DNA of 64,000 nucleotides from Callaeas wilsoni (lineage: Eukaryota > Chordata > Aves > Passeriformes > Callaeidae), in the NCBI GenBank assembly GCA_013398955.1, contig VWPU01008544.1:1-64000 (forward strand), written 5' to 3'. A program made the translations under genes and the position numbers. The notes under the pieces are model-generated. The model ran no database searches. It was given only the letters and a program-made list of their open reading frames with translations, and had not been told where the DNA came from. Below, one piece after another: positions 1 through 12,054 of this stretch (position 1 is its first letter; each line of letters opens with the position of its first letter).

Positions 1-232
1 CGGCCCGGCCCAGCCCGGCGGCGAGGCGCTCCCGGGGCCGCCGGCGGCGCGGAGCCGAGCGGGGAAACCCGGGCTCTCCCGGCTCCCCCGGCCGCCGCGG
101 CACCTGTTGCCAGGGAAACCCAGGTGTCTCCTCATCCGCGGCCATCCCCGGCGCAGCGGAGGGGGCGAGGGGCGCGGGGGTGGCGGCGCTTGCGGCGGGG
201 TGGAGGCGGCGGAAATTTAACAGGCAGGTTTT
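1..232. promoter_or_regulatory. CpG island, edge of a probable promoter/first exon
   Basis: The first ~230 bases are extremely GC-rich and dense in CpG, and composition drops abruptly to AT-rich from about base 220 onward. In a bird genome such an isolated island normally marks a promoter or 5' untranslated exon. It contains G-runs at roughly 161-180 and an X-box-like site. No TATA box and no convincing start codon are visible, so neither the direction of transcription nor the gene can be stated. The island is cut by the window edge and may extend to the left. Confidence 0.75.
106..119. promoter_or_regulatory. RFX X-box-like site
   Basis: The sequence GTTGCCAGGGAAAC is two inverted half sites separated by 2 bases. 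It matches the X-box consensus GTNRCC-N(0-3)-RGYAAC at all but one position. RFX factors bind such sites, often in promoters of cilium, neuronal and MHC class II genes. Its position inside the CpG island supports a regulatory role, but no binding evidence is available here. Confidence 0.45.
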
Positions 233-3200
233 TCTACGAGGGGCTGGGAGTGTGTCTTTGGGCAGGTTTCTCACAGTTTTGGGCACAATAAAACCCGCTC
301 GTCTGTTAAGCTAGGGCCTGTTTCAGAAAGAGTAATTGTGATTTGCGCAGGAACTGCCCGTCCCTGCGAGCCCAGAGAGGCTCCTGTGTCCTGACCTTGC
401 AGTGCAGGACACTGTGAAACAGGTGGAGAAATCATGAGCGGATTTCCTTTGGCATTCTGACAGTGGAGAGCGATGTCATTGCATTGACTGGTTCAGCAGC
501 AGTTCTATCTGTACCATAAGGACATGCCAGTGTGGAGGAAAAGATCACAGGAGAAATTACGCCACCCAAAAATTGCCTCCGTTCCCTTTTGCTGCATGGC
601 TATTTTCCTTGCAGTTAACAGCTAATCAGTTCCAGGAATTTGAGGGAGGCTGTGTATTGAAGTAACTCTGCAGCTAGCTGGGCTTGCCAGCACCCACTTA
701 CCCTTAAGGCTGATCCTTTGTGCCACTCCTGCCTCTCTGACTGAAGCCTTCTCCTTTGCAGCTTTCTTTTGCAGCAGAAAGGGTGGGTCTCTCCATTTGG
801 ATCCTTGCAGTATTCCTTTATTTCCAAAATCCTGTAGTACTCTGCCTGTAAACTAAAATAGCGTCTTAAAATAAAAGTAAAAATTAATTTGACAATTTCT
901 GATCATATATTTATTATATCATATATTAATGATCATATATTAATTTTCTTATAAGCACTTGAAATTAACTTTTCCTACCAAAGGAGTAGTTTGAAGTTGT
1001 TTTATGTATTGCCTGCTTCAAAAAACAAAAATGAGGCATGACTATATATATTTTGGATATGTTAATAAGCAAGAAATGTATATGATTTTATTCAATTTTC
1101 AATTAATCACGTCTCATATTGAGACCTGACAGTAATGATTTACAAACCATCATTTGCACCACTTACAACTAAAGCAGTTGGGAAATGTCAGAGCAGATAT
1201 TTTTCTCCCTCAGAAAGGCCAATGCTGCTAAACTAAAAGTTTCCACAGAAGCATACGAGTTTTCAAAGGAATTTTTATCGGAAAAACCCCTGAGATGGGC
1301 TCCAACTTTTTTTAAGACAGACAAATGGATGGCCTCTGCATAGGCCATGTCCTGGCACTGGGGCCCCAGAAGTAGGTGTTACAATCCCATGTTCTTCTGC
1401 CAACAGCACTGGGGAGCACCTGACACTCTGGGCAATAGTGGTTTCTGCCCCATAGACCTTTTAATCCCATGAAAAATCGACAGACACTGGCTGGCACTCC
1501 CTTATCCCAGGAAAATCACATCAGATTTCAGCATGTGTGCTCTCTCTTCCACATGGCTGGGCTGGAGTCTCTTCCGAAACTCCAAACCGATCCTATCCTA
1601 CCAAAAAACTGCTTGTGGAGGGACTGCCATTGTTGTCTTGGAAGGGAAGAAATGCGGTCAAATTAGAGAGATAAGGATATTTTATTTCCAGATAAATCCT
1701 CCTGCAGCAGTTGCTATGGTTTTGCACATTCTGAAGTTGTTTTGCTGCATCAGCACCAAAAACTGTCATAAAACTTCAAAGGCATCAGCTGAACAAGAGG
1801 CAACTCAGTACCCGTGCTGTGTGCTCGTTTTGGTTTCTGTGTCAAGGTATGCCACAGGTAGTTTCCAGAGTCTATCAGATCTTCAGACCCCCTGCACACT
1901 GACCCACAAAGCAAGGTCCTGTACTTTTCCCTTGTTTGAGCAAGACTAAAAGCTCTCTTGTGAATTAGGACACATGCTATGTGTAGCATGTGCACTAATA
2001 AATGATCAGTAATTCCTTCTTCCTTACTGCTTTGCATAATTATTTTACCTTTCTCATGTACGGTGTGAGAGATGAATCTTCAGTTTAATAAATATCCCCG
2101 AGAACATGAAGAGCCTTTCAGTGAGCTTGGGGGCAGTTACGACCCATTCTCTTCAAGCGTTCAAGTTACTGAGCCAAAAAAAGAGGAGCTTTATATACTG
2201 TTGTGGCAACTATCTTTACACAGTATAAGACTGCCTCTCTCCTCTGTTGTTGTTTCTTGACAAGCTTTAAAAAAATGTACATGGAAGGGAGAAAAAAAAC
2301 AAACTCAAAGTTTTCTCTCAGTTCAGTGAAACTGCAGTGGGTGCTGTTCATTTGCAGAAATGCCTGACATAGCTTAATTCTGAAGAATACAAAAAACGAG
2401 GAACTTTAGAGATTTTTTTTCTAATGCTTTTTGGCCATGACTACTGTAAAGTTCATGAAACTAGTGTATGTGTAATGCCAGAGAAACGGTGCATTTTTAA
2501 GGTCCCAGTTTGTCACCTTGCATGAACTCACAGTTCATGATATGAATAAGACCAGGAGTAAAATGAAGATTAAAAGGGGTATGAAAAGAATTAATAGTAG
2601 TTTTTTAATATGCTGATTCTTTGTGGCGTTCAGATGACAGCTGACCTTGTAAAATCTACTTGTGATAAAGACTTTTACCTGCCATTTTGTCTCACATACA
2701 ACAACAGCACCAAGTCTGAAGTATTTTTAATCAGGGTACCTGCAAAACATCACAAGATTTAGATATTTTGGTCTTTTGACACATGCACTCCCTCATCTTT
2801 CTCGTACAAGAAGGATTCAATTAACTGAGTCACAGCAAAGAAACCATGCAGAATTTTATCAGAAGGGTTATATGCAAAGCCTATGTGCTACCTCACTGGA
2901 AACCAATGGCACCAGTCCAGTAACTAACATATGCTATGGCGACGGTGGCACCACATGGGAGTGATGGGCTGGGCTGCAGGGTGAAAGGAAGTGCTAAGCA
3001 CAGTACACGGTAGATGGAGGGAGCTATTCCAGGTTTATCTTCCCAGTGCTATTTTTAAGTTTTTAGATTAAATCTGATCTCGATACCGTCCTTCTTTCCA
3101 TAGATACAGTCCTTCTTTCCATAGATTTGGGAGTCAGCGCAGCACACGCACATGGAAAATACTTTCCAGTTACAGCATGAACAAGCTAAGCGGGAGGGAC

Positions 3201-6200
3201 TCACTGCAAGATTACCATCCAAATCACCATCTGCCCAAGGGAAGGGACAGCATGTAGTTGCACTATTCTTGGAGCAAAGAAAAGACCAGGTAGTTACCAA
3301 GTCCTCCTTGCTCTCTGCAGAAAGTTGGTACAGACCACCTCAAGAGGCTTGTTCCTGCAGTGGCTTGTTCATGCTGCCAGTGGCTTTAGCAAAGACAGGC
3401 AAACTTCTCCCTGCCTCAAAGTTTCCTTATTGCAAGTCCACCAATTTCGGGGTGGGGAGGAGAGAAAAAACAACAAAAACAGGACTAAAAATGTGGTACC
3501 TTGAAACAGGAGAAAGAGAAGGTAGGATGAGAATATATTTCTCCTTGTACTCCTATGACGTTGTCCTAGCCTACATCTTCTGGGGATGTTCACAGGCCAG
3601 CCCCATTTTTTACTGTTTACCATGACACAGTTTCTTCAAGTAACAGAGGACTTAGGATAAATGTCAGACCTGAATTATGGAAAAAGTAGTTTGAATATCT
3701 ATTCTTAACATAAAAAAGGCTTTTGTAAAAATTATTTGGCTACTTAACAGTGTAATTGGACCATCAAAGAAGAGGAAACTCCTGCAGCCTGTTTTCTGAA
3801 ATGAATGATCTGTCTACAAAGAGCAGTTCACAGAGCAAGCCCCTAAGACTGCAAAAGGGAAAGGCTGTTCAGTTGCTCAGTGTAATCTCTACCAGAAGCT
3901 CTATCTTATCCCATAGATGTAAAATAGCAACATCTGATCTGAAGCCATCCGTAGAGCTGCTAAGTAAACATATAAAAAGCTAAAACTGTAACTAAAACTG
4001 CTGCAAATTGTTAGCTGTTGCCAGTGGAAATGAAGGTATAGGAAAAGTCAAGAAAAGGTAATTTCATTCCTCACTTTACCTCCTGGCTCTCAGCTGCTTT
4101 TACTCCAGAAGTGGTCAGACCCCAGAAGCTGTTCAGTTTCTTACCATGTTAAGAAGCTGGCCTAGAAGGCATGGACAGGTAACTTATTCCAGTGAAGCCC
4201 CTTCCTGTCCAGCATGTCCATGACACTCCCTAGCTTTCATGGGGGCATAGAGAATTGCTCGTGCAGACCCACCCACATCAGCAGGATTCCCCTTTGCCAT
4301 GGCACAGGAACTGGGGAGCAGCCAGCTACACCAGCAATGCTCTCTTTCCCTACTGTCAGAGAAGCATGAAGAGCTCATAGGGAAGCAGAGCACTGAGTCT
4401 GACATTTACAAACTAAGAGCAAGACTAGCTGCAATGTCTACAAGCATAGAACTTTCATTCACAGTTTCCCAATGTTCTGCTTCACAGAAGTCGAAAGCTT
4501 CCACTGGCCCCTCAGGAGCCTACCTGGGATCAGAAAATAATTTTATCTAGCACAGAAGACAGCTGGATGTTACCGGGATCAGGTTTGGCACATTTCCAGA
4601 GGTTGGTAGTTCATTGGACAATATCACCATTATGTTGGGTTTGCTTCTCTGCTACATGGATGTATAATTTAAGACAGTGGGATAAAACTTAGCACACAGA
4701 ATTCTTCTTGCTTTATTCCTATCTCAATAGTTGTGGTCAGTCAGTCATTTTATATCTGTATATAGCACTTAATCCATATTGCAATAACTCATGTACCATG
4801 TAACATTGCTGCACTGAGCCTCTGCCAGTTTCGGATCAGTCGCCTCTGTCAAGTCCCATAGGATAATAGGGCCTATAAGACCTATTCAAAATCATTTTTT
4901 TACCCTGAATGGCCACACATGATCTAACTTCCATCACCAGCCAGGTGCCAGGGCTAGAGCAACTGATGTGGAGAAGGGCTGTTGGAAATGGTATTCCTGC
5001 CTGTGTCATACCAGCTGCTGAACTTCTGCTCTTTTGTTATCTGAATCTGCACTTGCAGTGGCTGCCTGGACAGCCTCTTATTTTAATTGCTATTACTTTC
5101 AATGGCATTAATCTGAGGGAGGGAACTTAGAGTTAAAGCAACATATTTTATGTTTCTAGAAATGATAATCATGTTCAGAGAGCAGATTAAAAGGGTTCTC
5201 ATAATGATGGCAGTGAAGGCAGAAGATAGAGCTTTCATTTCCATAAAGCATTAAGCAAACCCTACTTTACTGCCAACACAATCTGCTGCTGGCTCTAACT
5301 ATTTATGTTTATTTTTATGTATTTATTATAAGTTTGTCCCCTGCTGTCAAGGAGACAAGCTTCTGCTCCTTACCTTTCAGGAATGCATTAATCCTGGTGA
5401 TTGGTTAATGTATGGGAAGGGAACAGAGCAAGGGGAATATGAACTGCAGCATCCTAGTGCAGTGTAAATCCTGGGAACAAGCTGAACTAGATAGAGACGG
5501 AATCCAGGAACTGTTCTTAATCCTGACAATTACAAGCAGTGAGAAAGCACAGAACCCAAAATAACACTCCTGGGTAATAGCAGACTTTTTTGGTTTTTCT
5601 CCAAGTGGAAATTTTATTGATGCATCCCAAGTTGGGGTTTTGAAACAACAAAATACAAGTTGATGTAGAGTTAATTCTCATTTCTGCTGCTGGCCCCAAA
5701 AAAGCAGGTGTCGTCATGGGCTGTTGGCTGCCTCCTCCCGTGCACAGGGCACAGTGATTAGAACAGCATGAAAAGCCCGGTGAAGCCACCAGAGCTGGCA
5801 CGGGGCAGTGTGCCTAACAGAAAAGCAGTGGGGGAAGTAGTCTTTTGATGGGTGATGTCGCTGTAAAGAAGCCTTAGGTTAGCCCAGAAAAATTCAGTTA
5901 AAACCTCACTTTTTTTCCTGTTTGCTCGGTTGCCAAATGTGCTGAAACTCCACTGGCTGTATGATTAATCATGCCTGTTAGTATTTCCCCCCCGTGATGA
6001 ACCTAAGTAAAGTTACATTCAGAACACTCCTTACAAACCCAAAAGCACTGAAGGAAAAGACAAGAAAGGGAATTCTAAATTCTGAAATGTCCTATTCCTG
6101 TCCAATTGAATATTTGTCATCTTCTAAACCCTATGAATGCCTTAACTTTTAAATTATTTTTAATGATGTGATAGTTTAATCCTTGCCTTGCTGGTTCATC

Positions 6201-6333
6201 ATGGGGACATCAGTGATCCAATCAGATGTTGTGGGAAGTGAATGGATCAGGTACACAAATGAGCTCTAGTAACAGCAATTTAAATGTCTCCCCCACTCCG
6301 TACCTCCTCTCCACAGCCTCCATAGCAACCATG
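233..6333. other. Non-coding stretch, no gene recognised
   Basis: This is AT-rich, CpG-poor DNA in which the open frames are short, overlap on both strands and show no domain signature. It contains a 9-bp-arm inverted repeat at 1971-1992 (CACATGCTA / TAGCATGTG with a 4-base loop), AT-rich GATCATATAT repeats at 901-945 and a 21-bp tandem duplication near 3.1 kb. It is best read as intron or intergenic DNA flanking the CpG island. Confidence 0.6.
3082..3123. repeat. 21-bp tandem duplication, two copies
   Basis: Two adjacent 21-bp units beginning GATAC differ at one position (CCG versus CAG). This looks like a recent local duplication. There is no sign of function. Confidence 0.8.
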
Positions 6334-6365
6334 TTTTTGAGAATCTTTGCAAAGATTCTCAAAAA
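6334..6365. repeat. Perfect 32-bp palindrome with no spacer
   Basis: The left arm is TTTTTGAGAATCTTTG and the right arm is its exact reverse complement, with no loop; symmetry breaks at 6333/6366. All 16 base pairs match. A perfect 16-bp-arm palindrome is very unlikely by chance in 64 kb of DNA. It contains a central TTTGCAAA core. A CATAGCAACC motif, resembling an RFX half site, lies just upstream. Confidence 0.9.
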
Positions 6366-6659
6366 TTTAGTCTTCAGGGGAAAGTAAACCCCTAAAATCA
6401 CAGTAAAAATCTGAAGCAGGAAAACCAGAGAATTCTTGCACAAGGCACAAGAGGGAAACATCACAAAACCTGAACCTCCAAGTCACACATCAATTCCAAT
6501 TTTACAGTTTTCAATTCCATCAGTGCCAGTTTTCAGCATCATTATAGCCTTGTGATTCCTTTAAAAACTAGGAGGGAGGCAGGGCTTTTCAGAGCAGCTC
6601 CACTGAAACCTGTGTCTAATAACAATTTAAAGTAATTTATAACCCATAAAGCACGCACA

Positions 6660-6990
6660 TCAAGACCACTATCACAGTATCTAGTGATATTTATGAGTTT
6701 GCAGGTCCCAGTTCGATTAATATGAATAATATGCAGATTATTAATGAGATAAAAGAGTGTTTATTGTTCATCTTTCATTAAAAATACTAAGCAAGCGATC
6801 CGCAACCTACTGACATCTGGAATTATGGTTTGTGTTATCTGCAGATTTTGCTTTGTTTGCACAGAATGGGTCAGATCATAAGTGGTTTATGGCGCTCTTT
6901 AACATATAGCTATGGCATAAATAGGCTGAAAAGACAGATGCTAGGCAAGTCAGCAGTTTACTGATTTGACATTCACTGCATTTGCAAGGT
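6660..6990. promoter_or_regulatory. Enhancer-like candidate non-coding element
   Basis: This is a repeat-free block rich in ATTAAT/TAATGAG homeodomain-type cores, with a TGTTTGC forkhead-like core and few CpGs. That texture is common in conserved developmental enhancers of amniotes. There is no direct evidence of conservation from a single sequence, so this is only a pointer for alignment. Confidence 0.15.
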
Positions 6991-8130
6991 TAACACAACT
7001 TGTGTCCTGAACAAAAAGAAATCAGGGGCTTCTACATTCCCACTGAACCAGAGGAGTGCTGGTGGTTGCAAGGAATAAGGGCACTGCTGTCACACGAGAA
7101 CCTGCATTATGGCAGAGAAAAAGCCCAAAGGGTAAATATAAAATTCTCTGCTTTCTGAGGCAGCATTTGTGCAAAATGTATGTATGCATAAATACTTCTG
7201 AACAATGTTTTATTGTCTTTCATTTAGGGAAAAATGTGGTGCTAACAGAAAAACAAGCATCAAACTTTCTTTAAAAATATATTATGAAGCCTAAATTAGA
7301 AAATCTGCAACTGCTCTGTAATATCCTCCTGAACCTAAATGTGTGTTATAAGAGGTCTTTTATATAGAAGGCATGACATGAATTAACACAAAAAGCAAGG
7401 AATCTGATATGGAGTAAGATACTTAAGCCAGGTAGAAGGGAGATGTAAAACCAGGTCTGTGTATACCAGGTAAATAATAACAAACACATCACTAGAGCAT
7501 CAGGCAAGGCCGATGTGAAGGCATGCTTCTTGCTTTTATCTCCTCTCTTGTACAAAGTACAGCAGCAACACTTTGAGTCTATTTTGCTAGAATGTAATTT
7601 CTGGCATAGTATATTGTCCAGTGCCTCTGCTGGCATTTCGGTTTGGATCTCTCTAGATCCATACCACAGCAGCAGCAGCATTACCCTCATAATGTAGTGC
7701 TGCAATCCCTACAACCGTGTATCAATAGTGGGAAATCATTTTAATACTCTTGTAAACACCATCAGAGAGCCAGGAGACTATTCGTATTTGTTTTACTGTC
7801 GCAGACTAAACTGCCTTATTCCAACCCTGTCCATCAAATTAGTGTTGGACCAGGTTCAAAGCACTCTAAACCTGCCGACTGCAGTCTGGCTTGAACCTTA
7901 ATAGAACCAGGCAACCACTTTCCGGTGCAGACACTGCAAGCATATCAGTTGCAAATACGTGTATTGATAAGGTGCCCTTTCTCCATCATACAGAAGGCTG
8001 CAATCCACATGCTGGAGGCACAGCACTTTGCTCCAAAGGTTTTATTACAGGTTTTATACATTGCATTGGCAGAACTTTTCGTTTTCTCCACATGGAGAAA
8101 ATGTAGGTGTATAAAATATTGGATAATCCT

Positions 8131-8162
8131 CTTACATAAAATATCTTACATTTTTATGTAAG
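8131..8162. repeat. Inverted repeat with 11-bp arms
   Basis: CTTACATAAAA at 8131 is mirrored by TTTTATGTAAG ending at 8162, with a loop of about 10 bases. The arms match perfectly. It could form a small hairpin but is AT-rich and may be chance or the relic of a small mobile element. Confidence 0.6.
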
Positions 8163-9506
8163 AATACAGTCTATATTTAGTCCAAAGTCTTCCCCTCTGA
8201 GGTAACTCTTGGTTTTAACCCAAGAAGAAGGAGAAATCTTGGCAGAGTGTTCCAAGAGAGATTTTCTGACCTAGTCATTGGAAGAGATGGTATAATTTTT
8301 AGGGAAAAGTTATACTTTTCTTTCAAAAGGACTGAATATTCAGTTCAGCCCACCACAGTTGACTATAAAACACAAAATGTTAACCAAAACATGGTTGCTG
8401 AGAGAGGTTTTCAAGCCTTAGCTGGGTGGGAGGAAGAGCAGGTGACCTGGGAGCACGGCTCGCCAGGGAGCTGGAAACACCATCCCACAGAGCCACCAGG
8501 ATGAAGTTTCCTCAGCAAAGTGGGGTGGCACTAAGAGCTGCAGAGCACCCGTGAGGGTGTACTGCAGTGGCGGTGTACCCCAGTCTGCACTTCCAGCTCT
8601 TCCTTTAGCCACTGCTGCTGGAAGTTGAGAAGGAAGCCTCATCTGCCCAGTCAAAGGCCACGTCTAAATTAAAAATATTTGCCAGAAAGAACTGTAGTCA
8701 CAGGGAACAGGAGGACACAGAGGTGATTAATGCATTTTTTTCAATGCTGAAGAAGTGCCTGTGGGCAGTTCCCACAAGCAATGCTGGTAATAAGAGAAGT
8801 TCTGAGTGACTGCACACTCAAGCACATTTCTTTTAGCCTTCATTCTTGATCTTTTTTGTTCACTTTCTGTCAACAGCAAAGTGTTCAAAGCTAAGCTCCA
8901 CTGCTCATGGAAAGCAAGATGTTAGCTCGCCTCTCAGCTGCAATCAAAATTTGAATTGTATGTTTAATAAATTGGGGTTGCGATGGTTAGTTACAAGAGC
9001 TAACAAAAGTATCTCTCAGGATTTGCATAGCAATCCTATACAAGGAGGAGCTTCCAAGTACAACTATCAAATATTCACAAGTGCTTGTAACCTTTTCACT
9101 TGCGTCCAGATGCTCTCCCCCGTACCATGCTGTGCAGGAACTGCCACTAAAATCAGCACAATTCTCAACAGAAAATGCTACTCAGCTTGAGTAAAGGTGA
9201 CAGAATCGAACCCTTGGAGGGGGAGGATGAGAAAACTCAGTATTAGTTTGAATAATTAATGTATCTGAGAATATCCTAATCTCCTTATGAAGAGAGAGGC
9301 AAAATCTAAATACATTATTCATGATGAATTATTCAGTCAGCTGTGTATGAATTATCCTGGGAATATTTCACTGGCTTTTGAAATTTCTTTCTTAGAACAA
9401 ATAAATCTAGCTTGGGAAAAACATCCCCTTTAGTGGCCAACCACATTTTCAAACTAGTCTGTCAGCCACAGATAAATTTAAAATGTTTCCTAGCATTTAT
9501 ATCTAC

Positions 9507-9588
9507 TGTAGCATCATCTAGGAATCCAAGCAATACATTTGCATCATTGTAGCATCACGTAGGAATCCCAGTAATAGCTTCTCATTAT
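9507..9588. repeat. 41-bp imperfect tandem duplication
   Basis: Two adjacent units share TGTAGCATCA..TAGGAATCC followed by A/GCAATA-like sequence; the second unit starts exactly 41 bases after the first. The units have diverged at several positions, so the duplication is not very recent. Confidence 0.7.
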
Positions 9589-11904
9589 CTTCAGTGCAGT
9601 ACAGAGAAAGATGTGACTGTAATGCTGTTAGACTCAAATGAAAGTGTGAATGTATTCTAACACCATGAGATTTTATAAGACCAAATCTAAAATTCTGGAA
9701 AGAAGGATTAATTGTTGACTAAGCATACAATTACATATGCACACCTTCAAGACCATCTCCATGAAAAGCAGTATGATTTCAATGTCACACCTGCCACAAG
9801 AAGTGAGACAGAATTTTTCTTAGGATTCCTTCACTAAGCCCTACTGCCAAAACCTCAGAAGCTCAAGGGAAGGATGCATCTATGAATAAACAAGATAGCT
9901 GGATTTCGCTTTTTGAGCTCTGAAATCCCTTGAGTGCAATATACTTACCAAAATATTTTTTTCAGAGATTTGTACAGTTAAAATTATCAAGGTGGGAGAG
10001 GTTTAATATATTCATGAATTACGAAACAAGCCGACTCCAAAATCATCAGAGAAGACATCAGATCAGGCAATTTAAATTTCTCCATTCTTTGCATCCCTCT
10101 ACTTTTTTCTTTGGTAGGACAGTTTACAGAAAACATTGTGTCCCTACTAGAATATGGAAGTGTGACACAGTGGATGTAGCAGCTTCTCCTTTGCTTATTC
10201 TAATGCAATGAAAAGCCTATGAGATGGACTAGTGGGAATGTCAGGTGTTTAAAACTCTTACAAAAAATACCCAAGAGCAAAACCTTGGTACCACAACACT
10301 GCAAGAAAAGTGTCACCAACCTCAAAGAAAAAGAAACAAGCTGGAAAAAAATTTCTTAGCCCTTTAAGCCAAGACAGAATAAGGCAAAAGGAAGGATAAG
10401 AACTGGCATCACAGATGGAAAATGGAAAACAGCTATGACAGATCTCAAGCTTCAGCGAGAAACTCTGCTCTATCTCAGCAGGGGGACCTTTTGAATCACA
10501 TTTGTGATTCTTACTTCACTTATTTGAGGTCTATTTTGCTTTAAATCCTCTGTTCATTCCTGGGTATTTTCTCTCTTAATTAAACCTTCATATCAGACTT
10601 TTATTAAGATAGAGGCAAAGCCTGTACCTTCCTCATTCTCTCAAGGTTATCATCTGAAATAGGATTGAACTCTTTTAATGGAAAGAGACGGGGGAGAGAA
10701 CTGCTAAACCTATGGGAAAGTTGTAATTCCACAGTTATTTCTGAGAATACAAAAGATTGTTGTATCTTGTATCTGGACAATCCAATTAGCCTAATGTCTG
10801 GGAATTAAGCAGGCTGCTGATCATGTTGGAGAACTGACCTATTTCAATGGAAAACTGTTGTATTTGCACAGCAGTCTCACTGCGGCTCAGTAGCCGAGTC
10901 TCCAGAATCATCCTGAAATTAACCACGGGCCATCACTGCTCAAAGAAGGAAGGGTAACTTGTTCTTGGAAATCACAGGCGCTGTAATACCTGTTCAATGA
11001 CTGGTGTGCACCACAAAAGTCAATGTGGTCAGATTTTCATACAGGTATCCCCAGTTGCTGAATTCACAGGTTTGTTTTCTAAACAAGTAATTAGCTAATG
11101 GCCTCCAGATCCATAAAATATTTATAAAGTTTTTCCATTTCCAGATGTGAAAAGAAGTCTTGCTGGTTTGCAAATTTTCAATAAATACATATCTCAAAAG
11201 CAAATTTCCCTCCCCTTTCCCTTTCTTTTTTCATCCTTGAATGACATAGAGTCACACAGCGTTACTGGGTATTATCACAACTTAGGAACTATGTTTTGGA
11301 AGGGGCTTTTTGTCCTCTGTTTGGTTTGCTTCACCAGTTCACTCCACACTTTGGAGTGCTTCCAGCTGCAACCAAGAGCAGAATTGTGCAAAGCCGGTTC
11401 CCCTCTGCCATCCACTGCGAGTGCCTTTTCTGTCAGCAGAGGTGCCAGGGCTCTGGACTCCCCAGGGTGTCACATACTTCCATGGATGGCCACAGCCTCA
11501 GCCACAGCTCATCCCACTCAGAGTAGGGATAAAGAGCCAAACAAAGTTATTGGCTGTGCTGGGGCAGCACCATACGTAGCACAGGGGCTCTCTCACTGAG
11601 AGACATTGCTCTCTTCTTCCTTTCTTCAGTGTAGTTTATGATACTTAAAACATTTCCATTTACCTCCACAAGCCCTCCTGATACTTTTTTAATCAGTGAT
11701 GACAGAAGTGGAAATTACAGGGAAGCAAATCTTCATCAACAAGAATTATTTAAATGTTTGGTAAAGGAAGTTTCATAGTTTCAGAGGTGGGAATTTTTGT
11801 GTCACCTTCACATCTTATTCTCATTCTCAAACTTTGTGTTGATCTCCTTCTAGACAAGATAATTATTCTATAGAAGACCTGTCTAAATCTCAGAGATCTG
11901 CATG

Positions 11905-11965
11905 CTTTAAAAAGAAAATAAAGAAAAATAAGAAGAAAAATTTTAAAATCAGAAAAAAAAATTAA
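11905..11965. repeat. A-rich low-complexity tract
   Basis: The tract consists mainly of runs of A broken by G and T (AAGAAAATAAAG-like units). It lies shortly upstream of a CR1 copy but is not part of it. It is a simple low-complexity sequence. Confidence 0.6.
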
Positions 11966-12054
11966 GAGATGTTTGGAAAACCAGTCCTATAGCAACATAT
12001 CGTGCAGAGCATTTGACACTCACATGTGACACCTTTGTTTACAAACTAGAGAGA

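Larger units (their letters stand above)
6366..12054. other. Non-coding stretch, no gene recognised
   Basis: This is AT-rich DNA without recognisable coding content. It holds an 11-bp-arm hairpin at 8131-8162, a 41-bp duplication near 9.5 kb, homeodomain-type TAAT/ATTA-rich segments at 6660-6990 and 9240-9420, a short (CAG)4 run near 7.67 kb and an A-rich low-complexity patch just before the CR1 at 12.06 kb. Confidence 0.55.

Noticed and set aside
3152..3625. 157-codon plus-strand open frame
   Set aside because: It has no motif and overlaps an 84-codon minus frame; CpG-poor DNA in which stop-free stretches of this length arise by chance.
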